Under the pieces are notes generated by a model. It worked only from the letters and a program-made list of their open reading frames with translations. It did not search any database and had not been told where the DNA came from. A stretch of 64,000 bases of DNA from Pisaster brevispinus (Eukaryota; Echinodermata; Asteroidea; Forcipulatida; Asteriidae): positions 7,260,958-7,324,957 of the forward strand of contig JAMKCF010000003.1 of the NCBI GenBank assembly GCA_023634235.1. The letters are read 5' to 3'. A program made the translations under genes and the position numbers. Shown piece after piece: positions 10,464-22,200 of the stretch (position 1 is the stretch's first letter; the number at the start of each line of letters is the position of its first letter).

Positions 10464-13050
10464 TTAGGTGTTTGTGCAATATTTGCACGAACACCTCTTG
10501 TTATTGTTCTGGTTTTTTTTAGGTGTTCGTGCAACATGTGCACGAACACCTCTTGTTATTGTTCTGGGTTTTTTTAGGTGTTCGGCAAACAGCCGAACAC
10601 CTATTGTTATTGTTCTGTTTTTAGGTGTTCGTGCAATTTGCACGAACACCTATTCTTTTTGTTCTTTTTTTTTTTTAGGTGTTCGTGCAAATTGCACGAA
10701 CACCTATTCTTTTTGTTCTGTTTTTAGGTGTTCGTGCAATATGTGCACGAACACCTCTTGTTTTTGTTCTGTTTTTAGGTGTTCGTGCAACATGTGCACG
10801 AACACCTATTGTTTTTGTTCTGTTTTTTTTTTTTTTTAGGTGTTCGTGCAACATGTGCACGAACACCTATTGTTTTTGTTCTGTTTTTTTTAGGTGTTCG
10901 TGCAACATGTGCACGAACACCTATTGTTTTTGTTCTGTTTTTTTTTTTTTTTTTTTTTCTTCTCCATCTTCTTCTTCCCTAGAACTCTTCTCTACAGCAT
11001 AACTCAACATTGAAACTGAATTGAACCTTGAAACTCATCAGACAGTTAAACCTCAATATGAAGACGGCACAGTTGTCATGACGTCATGATGACGTCATCA
11101 GGTGTCGAATTACAAGGTTTTTAAAGTTGAAAAATGACTATTTTCTATTTGCTGTATCTTCGTGAATTTGAAAGCTAGGATGCTCATAATTGGGCATCTT
11201 ATAAATCAAGACTGGGCTAACATTTGAAAAGTTAACGCCAAAATCGTACGACCTTTACTTCCGGTCTTAACGGAAGGTCAAAGTCTGCGTTTTAGGGTCT
11301 TTTTTAATTTTGGTCATAACTCAAAATTAAAATTGATTTTAACCTTGAAACTCATCAGACAATTGAACCTTGATATGAGGACGGCACAGACTTGATGACG
11401 TTACGATGACGTCATCGGGTGTCGAATTACAAGGTTTTTAAAGTAAAAAACTGACCTTTTTCTATTTGCTGTATCTTCGTAAATTTCAAAGGTATGATGT
11501 TCATAATTGGGCATATGATAGACCAAGACTGGGGCATCATTTGAAAAGTTAACGTCAAAATCGTATGACCTTAACTTCCGGGTCGTTACCCTGGGTCGAA
11601 ATTTGCCTTCGTTGATTTTCCTTAAAAAAATCATGTTTTGGGCTTTTTTACGGCATAACTCAAGATTAAAAGTTACCTGAACATTGAAACTCATTGGACA
11701 CTTAAATCTTAGTATCAAGACGACACAAACTTGATTATGTCATGATGACGTCACCGGGTATTGAATTACATTAAATCAAAGCTTAATATTTGTAAAAAAT
11801 CATAACTCATGAACCACATGTCGGATTTTTACAATCTACACATCATCGGATTGGTCGTTAAAAGGTCAACAAACGCTACACACAACATGACCCCATTTTA
11901 CCTTGACTTCCGGTTCAAACCGGAAGTTGAACATTTCAAAATTCAAATCTCAAAAACTACGGCATATTTTAACATGAATTTAGCATCAGGTTATAAATGA
12001 GTTATTCTGCCGAAACTTTTGCACAGAGATTATAGCATTTTAATCTTTGCATCTGGTCAAAACTGGGCGTCAAAGCGCATGTGTCTGTTGACTTTCATCG
12101 TGTGACAACGCATGATAGTGTAGGCCAACACAAACATTCGCCGACACTGTACACAGTAGCTGGCCGTTCCGCTCCCTTGTTTATAAGGTTCAAAGTCCAC
12201 GCAGCCTTGCCAGTACATGTACATGTCACATGAGGGCGCTATATCACATGAATGGTCATTATTTACAGAGCTCAACTAATGATAGTCCGTGTAATAATTG
12301 AAAAATTCATAACTCCTTAACCACACGTTGGATTTTCACAATCCAAACGTCGTCTGAACGGTCTTGATAAATCAAACACGCGCTACACAAAATATGACCC
12401 ATTTGACCTTAACTTCCGGTTCAAGCCGGAAGTTGGAATTTCATGTTTCAAAAAATCATAACTTCTGAACCACACATTGGATTTGTAAAATCTATGCATC
12501 ATTTGGAAGGTATGAAACGATACACAAAATGTTATGCCATTTGACCTTGACTTCCGGTTCATACCGGAAGATGAATTTAATAATTAAAAAAAGTATAACT
12601 CCTCAACCACTCATTGTATTTATATCAAGTAAACGTCATCAGAAAGAGCTCTTTAGACTTAACAAACGATACACAGTGTGACCTCAATTAACACTGACTT
12701 CCGGTTCAAACCGGAAGTTAAAAAATAATTTTTCAAAAAATCATAACTTCTCAGGCACACTTTGGTTTTTTTGCAATCTTTACATCATTGGCAAAGTATT
12801 TAACAACTTAAAAAATGACACACAGAATGGGACCCAATTTGACTTTGACTTCTGGTTCAAACCGGATGATCAAATTCAATATTTGAAATAATCATAACTC
12901 CTGAACCACACATTGCATTTTTATTAACTACACGGCATTACAAAGGGCACAAATCAGGTTGATAAAATGAAATATTGTTCAATCATAATTTGACGACATC
13001 ATCGATCACGAACACCGTGTTTTTGTAGCAAACAAAAATTCAATTTCTAG
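10464..13050 (+). mobile_element. Helentron-like non-autonomous element, unit 4
   Basis: It starts with a nine-hairpin cluster (10465-10922), a long T-run and the leader TCTTCTCCATCTTCTTC. It ends with CACGAACACCGTG, a TTTTTGT/ACAAAAA stem, TTCAATTT and CTAG (13047-13050). Subunits carry TGACGTCATGATGACGTCAT, TGACCTTGACTTCCGG and inverted ACCGGAAGT sites. Units 5 and 6 repeat this version, so it is a second subfamily distinct from units 2-3. Confidence 0.62.
10465..10922 (+). repeat. Cluster of nine 5'-terminal hairpins (array B)
   Basis: Nine AGGTGTT...AACACCT palindromes are spaced about 46-62 bp apart. Eight are of the GTGCA/TGCAC type and one of the GGC/GCC type (third position). They are separated by CTATTGTTTTTGTTCTG spacers and T-runs of varying length. 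This is array A enlarged. Confidence 0.8.
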
Positions 13051-15157
13051 TTTTTTTTTTTTTTTCTTCTCCATCTTCTTCTTCCCTAGAACTCTTCTCT
13101 ACAGCATAACTCAACATTGAAACTGAATTGAACCTTGAAACTCATCAGACAGTTGAACCTCAATATGAAGACGGCACAGTTGTCATGACGTCATGATGAC
13201 GTCATCAGGTGTCGAATTACAAGGTTTTTAAAGTTGAAATATGACTATTTTCTATTTGCTGTATCTTCGTGAATTTGAAAGCTAGGATGCTCATAATTGG
13301 GCATCTTATAAATCAAGACTGGGCTAACATTTGAAAAGTTAACGCCAAAATCGTACGACCTTTACTTCCGGTCTTAACGGAAGGTCAAAGTCTGCGTTTT
13401 AGGGTCTTTTTTAATTTTGGTCATAACTCAAAATTAAAATTGATTTTAACCTTGAAACTCATCAGACAATTGAACCTTGATATGAGGACGGCACAGACTT
13501 GATGACGTTATGATGACGTCATCGGGTGTCGAATTACAAGGTTTTTAAAGTAAAAAATTGACCTTTTTCTATTTGCTGTATCTTCGTAAATTTCAAAGGT
13601 ATGATGTTCATAATTGGGCATATGATAGACCAAGACTGGGGCATCATTTGAAAAGTTAACGTCAAAATCGTATGACCTTAACTTCCGGGTCGTTACCCTG
13701 GGTCGAAATTTGCCTTCGTTGATTTTCCTTTAAAAAATCATGTTTTGGGCTTTTTTACGGCATAACTCAAGATTAAAAGTTACCTGAACATTGAAACTCA
13801 TTGGACACTTAAATCTTAGTATCAAGATGACACAAACTTGATTATGTCATGATGACGTCACCGGGTATTGAATTACATTAAATCAAAGCTTAATATTTGT
13901 AAAAAATCATAACTCATGAACCACATGTCGGATTTTTACAATCTACACATCATCGGATTGGTCGTTAAAAGGTCAACAAACGCTACACACAACATGACCC
14001 CATTTTACCTTGACTTCCGGTTCAAACCGGAAGTTGAACATTTCAAAATTCAAATCTCAAAAACTACGGCATATTTTAGCATGAATTTAGCATCAGGTTA
14101 TAAATGAGTTATTCTGCCGAAACTTTTGCACAGAGATTATAGCATTTTAATCTTTGCATCTCGTCAAAACTGGGCGTCAAAGCGCATGTGTCTGTTGACT
14201 TTCATCGTGTGACAACGCATGATAGTGTAGGCCAACACAAACATTCGCCGACACTGTACACAGTAGCTGGCCGTTCCGCTCCCTTGTTTATAAGGTTCAA
14301 AGTCCACGCAGCCTTGCCAGTACATGTACATGTCACATGAGGGCGCTATATCACATGAATGGTCATTATTTACAGAGCTCAACTAATGATAGTCCGTGTA
14401 ATAATTGAAAAATTCATAACTCCTTAACCACACGTTGGATTTTCACAATCCAAACGTCGTCTGAACGGTCTTGATAAATCAAACACGCGCTACACAAAAT
14501 ATGACCCATTTGACCTTAACTTCCGGTTCAAGCCGGAAGTTGGAATTTCATGTTTCAAAAAATCATAACTTCTGAACCACACATTGGATTTGTAAAATCT
14601 ATGCATCATTTGGAAGGTATGAAACGATACACAAAATGCTATGCCATTTGACCTTGACTTCCGGTTCATACCGGAAGATGAATTTAATAATTAAAAAAAG
14701 TATAACTCCTCAACCACTCATTGTATTTATATCAAGTAAACGTCATCAGAAAGAGCTCTTTAGACTTAACAAACGATACACAGTGTGACCTCATTTAACA
14801 CTGACTTCCGGTTCAAACCGGAAGTTAAAAAATAATTTTTCAAAAAATCATAACTTCTCAGGCACACTTTGGTTTTTTTGCAATCTTTACATCATTGGCA
14901 AAGTATTTAACAACTTAAAAAATGACACACAGAATGGGACCCAATTTGACTTTGACTTCTGGTTCAAACCGGATGATCAAATTCAATATTTGAAATAATC
15001 ATAACTCCTGAACCACACATTGCATTTTTATTAACTACACGGCATTACAAAGGGCACAAATCAGGTTGATAAAATGAAATATTGTTCAATCATAATTTGA
15101 TGACATCATCGATCACGAACACCGTGTTTTTGTAGCAAACAAAAATTCAATTTCTAG
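13051..15157 (+). mobile_element. Helentron-like non-autonomous element, unit 5
   Basis: It lies between CTAG ends at 13047-13050 and 15154-15157 and is almost a direct copy of unit 4. The 5' hairpin is missing: the T-run leads straight into TCTTCTCCATCTTCTTC. Scattered single-base differences from unit 4 indicate a recent tandem duplication or repeated insertion. Confidence 0.62.
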
Positions 15158-18012
15158 TTTTTTTTTCTTCTCCATCTTCTTCTTCCCTAGAACTCTTCTC
15201 TACAGCATAACTCAACATTGAAACTGAATTGAACCTTGAAACTCATCAGACAGTTGAACCTCAATATGAAGACGGCACAGTTGTCATGACGTCATGATGA
15301 CGTCATCAGGTGTCGAATTACAAGGTTTTTAAAGTTGAAAAATGACTATTTTCTATTTGCTGTATCTTCGTGAATTTGAAAGCTAGGATGCTCATAATTG
15401 GGCATCTTATAAATCAAGACTGGGCTAACATTTGAAAAGTTAACGCCAAAATCGTACGACCTTTACTTCCGGTCTTAACGGAAGGTCAAAGTCTGCGTTT
15501 TAGGGTCTTTTTTAATTTTGGTCATAACTCAAAATTAAAATTGATTTTAACCTTGAAACTCATCAGACAATTGAACCTTGATATGAGGACGGCACAGACT
15601 TGATGACGTTATGATGACGTCATCGGGTGTCGAATTACAAGGTTTTTAAAGTAAAAAACTGACCTTTTTCTATTTGCTGTATCTTCGTAAATTTCAAAGG
15701 TATGATGTTCATAATTGGGCATATGATAGACCAAGACTGGGGCATCATTTGAAAAGTTAACGTCAAAATCGTATGACCTTAACTTCCGGGTCGTTACCCT
15801 GGGTCGAAATTTGCCTTCGTTGATTTTCCTTAAAAAAATCACGTTTTGGGCTTTTTTACGGCATAACTCAAGATTAAAAGTTACCTGAACATTGAAACTC
15901 ATTGGACACTTAAATCTTAGTATCAAGACGCCACAAACTTGATGATGTCATGATGACGTCATCGGGTATTGAATTACATTAAATCAAAGTTTAATATTTC
16001 AAACCGGAAGTTGAACATTTCAAAATTCAAATCTCAAAAACTACGGCATATTTTAACATGAATTTAGCATCAGGTTAAAAATGAGTTATTCTGCCGAAAC
16101 TTTTGCACAGAGATTATAGCATTTTAATCTTTGCATCTGGTCAAAACTGGGCGTCAAAGCGCATGTGTCTGTTGACTTTCATCGTGTGACAACGCATGAT
16201 AGTGTAGGCCAACACAAACATTCGCCGACACTGTACACAGTAGCTGGCCGTTCCGCTCCCTTGTTTATAAGGTTCAAAGTCCACGCAGCCTTGCCAGTAC
16301 ATGTACATGTCACATGAGGGCGCTATATCACATGAATGGTCATTATTTACAGAGCTCAACTAATGATAGTCCGTGTAATAATTGAAAAATTCATAACTCC
16401 TTTAAAATTGAAAATGACCATTTTCAAGTTGCTGTATCTTCGTGAATTTGAAAGCTATGAAACTCATAATTGGGCATCTGGTACATCAAGATTGGGGCAA
16501 CATTTGAAAAGTTAACGCAAAAATCGTATGACCTTCACTTCCGGTCTTAACGGAAGGTCAAAGTCTGCCTTTGTGTTTTTTCGTTAAAAAATTCAAATTT
16601 TTGTCATAACTAAAAATTGAAATTGATTTGAACATTGAAACTCATAAGAGGATTGAACAATATTATCAAGACGCCACAAACTTGATGATGTCATGATGAC
16701 GTCATCGGGTATTGAATTACATTAAATCAAAGTTTAATATTTGTAAAAATCATAACTCATGAACCACATGTTGGATTTTTACAATCTATACATCATCGGA
16801 TTGGTCGTTAAAAGGTCAACAAATGCTACACACAACATGACCCCATTTGACCTTAACTTCCGGTACAAACCGGAAGTTGAAAATAAACGACGTAATATTT
16901 TAACATAAATTTTGCAGCAGGTTATAGATGAGTTATTCTGCCGAAACTTTTGCACAGAGATTATAGCATTTTAATCTTTGCATCTGGTCAAAACTTGGCG
17001 TCAAAGCGCATGTGTCTGTTGACTTTCATCATGTGACAATGCACGATAGTGTAGGCCAACACAATTATACGCCGACACTGTACCCACCGCATTTAAACTG
17101 CGTATTTTGCCGATTCACTGTAGCTGGCCGTTCCGCTCCATTGTTTATAAGGTTCAAAGTCCACGCAGCCTTGCCAGTACATGTACATGTCACATGAGGG
17201 CGCTATATCACATGAATGGTCATTATTTACAGAGCTCAATTAATGATAGTCCGTGTAATAATTGAAAAATTCATAACTCCTTAACCACACGTTGGATTTT
17301 CACAATCCAAACGTCGTCTGAACGGTCTTGATAAATTAAACACGCGCTACACAAAATATGACCCGTTTGAACTTAACTTCCGGTTCAAACCGGAAGTTGA
17401 TGTTTCATGTTTCAAAAAATCATAACTTCTGAACCACACATTGGATTTTTACAATCTATGCATCATTTGGAAGGTATGAAACGATACACAAAATGTTATG
17501 CCATTTGACCTTGACTTCCGGTTCATACCGGAAGATGAATTTAATAATTAAGAAAATTATAACTCCTCAACCACTCATTGTATTTTTATCAAGTAAACGT
17601 CATCAGAAAGAGCTCTTTAGACTTAACAAACGATACACAGTGTGACCTCATTTAACACTGACTTCCGGTTCAAACCGGAAGTTAAAAAATAATTTTTCAA
17701 AAAATCATAACTTCTAAGGCACACTTTGGTTTTTTGCAATCTTTACATCATTGGCAAAGTATTTATCAACTTAAGAAATGACACACAGAATGCGACCCAA
17801 TTTGACTTTGACTTCTGGTTCAAACCGGATGATCAAATTCAATATTTGAAATAATCATAACTCCTGAACCACACAGTGGTATTTATCAACTACACGGCAT
17901 TACAGAGGGCACAAATCAGATTGATAAAATGAAATATTGTTCAATCATAATTTGATGACATCACCGATCACGAACACCGTGTTTTTGTAGGAAACAAAAA
18001 TTCAATTTCTAG
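15158..18012 (+). mobile_element. Helentron-like non-autonomous element, unit 6 (rearranged)
   Basis: It begins like units 4-5 and ends in the same TTTTTGT/ACAAAAA hairpin and CTAG (18009-18012). It is longer because an internal segment is duplicated with changes: the GGCCGTTCCGCTCC...CACATGAGGGCGCTATATC block occurs at about 16240 and again at about 17125. A junction near 16000 skips one subunit. This fits unequal exchange between subunits. Confidence 0.58.
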
Positions 18013-19516
18013 TTTTTTTCTTCTCCATCTTCTTCTTCCAGCGAACTCTTCTCTACAGCATAACTCAAGATTGAAACTGAATTGAACCTTGAAACTCATC
18101 AGACAATTGAACCTTAATATGAGGACGGCACAGTTGTCATGACAACTCTTACACAGAATGTGACCCCATGTGACCTTTACTTCCGGTCGAAACCGGACGT
18201 TTAAGTTTTTTGGGGGGGAAACGTTATATCTTATAAACAAAAGATGCCACACCTTTAATCATTATATCATCTGAAGTCCCTTGAACAGTTCTACAAATCT
18301 TTCATTAAGTACGACCACATGTGACCTTTACTTCCGGTCAAAACCGGAAGTTAAATTTTCTTACAAAAAGAAAACTCGTCATATCTCATGAACTATAGAT
18401 GTTTGAGACCTAAAACTTACTAAGTATTTAGATCTTTGTGTTTAAATATAAATATGTGAATTTTGGTTTGATGATGTCATCGATGACGTCATAACAATAA
18501 ATCAACGTTTAATATTTAAAAAGATCCTAATATGAGAATCACAAATGCTACATGTAAGATACTTGCACAATAAAGAAGCTCAAAAACCAAGAAGGGTTTT
18601 GTCTTGAAACTTACTATGTATATAGATCGTAGTATTATATGACACCCAAATTGTTTCGGTTCGATGACGTCATCGATGACGTCATAACAATAAAAAAGCG
18701 TTTAATATTTTAAAAAAATCATAATCGGAGAACCATAAATGCTACATGTAGGTACTTGCACCATGAAAAGCTCCGGCCGAGTTATACAAATCACATTCAA
18801 AGGATGACCCCATAAGACCTTCACTTCCGGTTGAAACCAGAAGTTCAAAATTCAGCTTTTAAATGTTCATTTCTCATAAACCAAATAGAATTTTGTCTTG
18901 AAACTTACTATGTATATAGATCGTAGTATGTATATGATACCCAGATTGTTTCGGTTCGATGACGTCATCGATGACGTCATAACAATAAATAACCGTTTGA
19001 TGTTTTAAAAAATCATAATCGAAGAACCATAAATGCTATATGTAAGGTACTTTGTACCATAAAAAAGCTCAGGCCGATCACATTCAGAGGGTGACCCCAT
19101 AAGACCTTTTCTTCCGGTCGAAACCGGAAGTTCAAATTTTGTAAATAACAATTCATATCTCATTTACTAAAATTTGTTTATTATTAATACAATTACGTGA
19201 TTTAAAAACCCTTACACGATTCTACAAATGTTTACATTGTGTAACCCCATTTGACCTTCATTTCCGGTCCAAACAGGAAGTTCAAGTTTGCACATACAAA
19301 AAATGTGTATTTTATTAATGAAACGTGGTACATGAATAATCATTACACCAGTTTTAAGCTTTTGGGCAATCCTAGACATCTTGTAGGAAGTGTGACCCCA
19401 GTTGACCTTTAGTTCCTGTCAAAACTGGAAGTTGAAGTTTTATATGTCTAAGCTTCAATTACGCAGTCACTTGATTCCGAACACCGTGAGTTTGTACACA
19501 AACTCTCAATCTCTAG
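18013..19516 (+). mobile_element. Helentron-like non-autonomous element, unit 7 (chimeric)
   Basis: The first ~130 bp match the unit 4-6 leader. At about 18140 the sequence switches to the unit 2-3 body (ACAACTCTTACACAGAATGTG, GATGACGTCATCGATGACGT). The right end is CCGAACACCGTG, a GAGTTTGT/ACAAACTC stem, TCAATCT and CTAG (19513-19516). It is a recombinant between the two subfamilies. Confidence 0.58.
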
Positions 19517-20153
19517 TTAGGTGTTAGGGCATTCCGCCCGAAAACCTAATGTTATTGTTCTGTTATTAGGTATTCGGCTAACAGCCGAAAACCTACATGC
19601 ACCATAAAAAAGCTCCGGCCGAGTAATACAAATCACATTCAAAGGGTGACCCATAACACCTTTACTTCAAGTTCAAAGGAAAATAAATATTCCTGGGCCT
19701 CGTTTTAAGGTCTGCAAACAGTTTGATCTGGGATTTTGACATGCTCTCTCTGTATAAAATAAAGATTGACGCTTGGCCTTCCAATTAATAGAGTATTGAA
19801 GTAATTATCTTCAACAACACCCTCTCGTGACAAAGTATTAAAAAATAGTCCGTTTTGCTAAAAACCTGTTGCAAGTGCAAAAGTTAAACACTTACCACAA
19901 ACTTATAAATCTCAATGTATGGATACGAAATACGCAACAACGTCATCTTGACGTCATCAGTTTTCAATTTAGGCTTAATCAAGGTTTCTGTTTCAAAAAT
20001 GCAAATATTTAAAATCACAAATAACTCTTATAACTATGTTTCATACAAAGACATGTTTACCAAATTTTCTTTTTACTTTTCACCAGCTATGCTAATTTCG
20101 ACATGTCTACCGAACACCCTGTTTTTGTGATGTCACAAAAACTGAATTTCTAG
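19517..20153 (+). mobile_element. Short Helentron-like element, unit 8
   Basis: It starts with two hairpins (19519-19547, GGGC/GCCC type; 19568-19595, GGC/GCC type). It then jumps directly to the distal body of the unit 2-3 type and ends in the GTTTTTGTGA/TCACAAAAAC hairpin and CTAG (20150-20153). It keeps both ends but has lost most of the interior. Confidence 0.62.
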
Positions 20154-22200
20154 TTTTTTCCTCGTCTTCTTCTCTCCCACTGAACCTTTTCTCGTATTTT
20201 TCGCAAAAAGTAAGGGTCGTAAAGACTTGAAACTTGGCATGCACTTAGACTTTGGTGTCTAGACGGAACAGAATCTTTTTTGGGTTGAGACGTAATCGAT
20301 TGCGTCATTACGTTAAAAAAAAGTCTAATAAATTTAAAAATTCATATCTTGAGAACTAAAGATGCTACATACAAGATCTTTGTTGCATATAAAAAGGTCT
20401 TGAATTGTTGTACATTTTGAATGCACATTGTGACCTCATTTGACCTCTACTTCCGGTCGAAACCGGAAGTTAAAGTAAAAATTTTGTTATTTTAGGCTCT
20501 GGAGCCTAGGTAAAATAAAATATGAACAAACTTTCAATGCATAATATTTTGTTTAGCATTCTAAACGAACAGACACTCGTCATTTACGCATTGGTTTGTA
20601 AACGACGCGCTGCAAACAGACCTCGTTCGCGCATTTTTCACGAAGAGAAACTCGTGTTAAACAGTTAAATTACTCATTAATTAAACTCACTGTAATGAAC
20701 ATAACAACATATTTGCACGGTTTAGGATATCTGTTTTTATGCTTGGGAAAAATGTCAACGTTTAGATGGCAAACAGTATCCGAAACAATGATTTCAAAAA
20801 TAGTTTAACTTCAAACGCGATTTTTCTCCAAACATGAAAGTTTGGCTGCTGGGGCAAAATTGCCTCTTCGTGAAAACGTTGACGACATGTTGGATTTGGA
20901 CAATCTACATATCAAACTAAACGTGACCCCATTTTGACCCTGATTTCCGGTTCAAACCAGAAGTTGAAAAATTGCAAAAATTCTGATCTCAAAAATTTTG
21001 TAACATTTCAGCATAAATTTTTGCATCACGTTATTGATGAATAATTCTGCTCAAACTTTATCACTTATGCAATCGGGTCGAAACTGGACGTCAAACCGCA
21101 TGTGTCTTTTGACCCACAATGTATGACAACGCACGATAGTAAAAGGCCTACACGATTGGGGCAGCATTTGGAAAGTTAACGCAAAAATCGTATGACCTTT
21201 ACTTGAATTTAAGTAATAAACGTGACACAAAATTGGTGATGTCGGGTGTATAGACTTACATGAAATAAAAGTTTAATATTTGTAAAAAAATCAAAACCAC
21301 ACGTTAGACTTTTACAATCTACATATCATCAGATAGGTCGGTAAAAATTCAACAAACACTGCACACAACATGACCCTATTTGACTCTGGTTCAAATCTGA
21401 AACTGATAGTTTCGAAAAAATAACGTAATATTTAAACGTAAGTTTTTGCATCAGATTATAGGTGATTCATCCTGCCGAAACTTTTGCACAGAGATAATAA
21501 CATTTAACCTTTGCATTTGTGGTTAAAACTTGACGTCAAAGTGCACGGTGTTTGTTGAAACCACATCGTATGACAACACACGGTAGTGTAGGCCTACACG
21601 TAAATACAATGTATGTCAAACCTGTACCAGCCACGCATGTGTATGATGCACCTGTAGTTAAAGTTTCGCTACACGTCCATACAACCACATGTACATTGCG
21701 CGTGTAGTTTAAAATTACATGTCTGTTTTGAAAATGTAAAGCTACATGTAGGAATACATTTGGTGTCGTTCGCTATTTCACATTGTACCCAAATAATGAT
21801 TCTCCTTTACCACACATTTGATTGTTACAATCCATACGTTGTCTGAAACAGTATGTTAAACTTAACAAGCGCTACTCAAATAATGACCCGTTTGACCTCC
21901 GGTTTGAACACCAGCAGCCGGTTTCACGAAACGCTAGGATTAATCCTATCTCGAGTTAGGACGAGTAACTAGTCCTAACTTAGGATTAATCTTAAGGTTT
22001 GCATGTAACAGTGCAAGGCTGGGACTCGTCCTAAGTCCTAAGATTAATCCTAAGTTTAGGAAGAGTTTGGTGAAATCGACGGCCGGTTCAAAGCGGAAGT
22101 TGAAATTTAACGTTTCAAAAAATCATAACTTCTGAACCACACATTGTATTTTTACAATCTATGCATCATTGAGGTGGTATTGTTACAATTAAAGGTGCAA
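20154..22200 (+). mobile_element. Decayed Helentron-like unit 9 without a recognisable right end
   Basis: It begins after the last CTAG with a T-run and a leader variant (CTCGTCTTCTTCTCTCCC). A few subunits with CTTCCGGTCGAAACCGGAAG follow. About 20490-20885 is foreign to the family, beginning at AGGCTCTGGAGCCT. Degenerate family sequence then continues (CAACGCACGATAGT, AACTTCTGAACCACACATTG). No terminal hairpin plus CTAG was found. Confidence 0.45.
21917..22085. mobile_element. Short fold-back MITE (TTTCAC ends)
   Basis: The ends read GGTTTCACGAAAC and its near complement GTTTGGTGAAATC. The interior is made of inverted TTAGGA/TCCTAA blocks (CCTAACTTAGGATTAATC), so the whole ~165 bp can fold on itself. 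GCCGG flanks both sides and may be part of a target duplication. A related copy is at 56432-56568. Confidence 0.65.

Noticed and set aside
6246..11002. ORFs of 70-138 codons over the hairpin arrays (VRATCARTPIV-like repeats)
   Set aside because: They are translations of palindromic DNA repeats, open on both strands, with no start context or homology.
11401..16359. Repeated identical ORFs of 105, 72 and 63 codons
   Set aside because: They recur only because the repeat units are duplicated. They cross element subunits and include no domain.
3285..22200. Autonomous Helentron with Rep-helicase
   Set aside because: No ORF in the array encodes Rep or helicase motifs on either strand.
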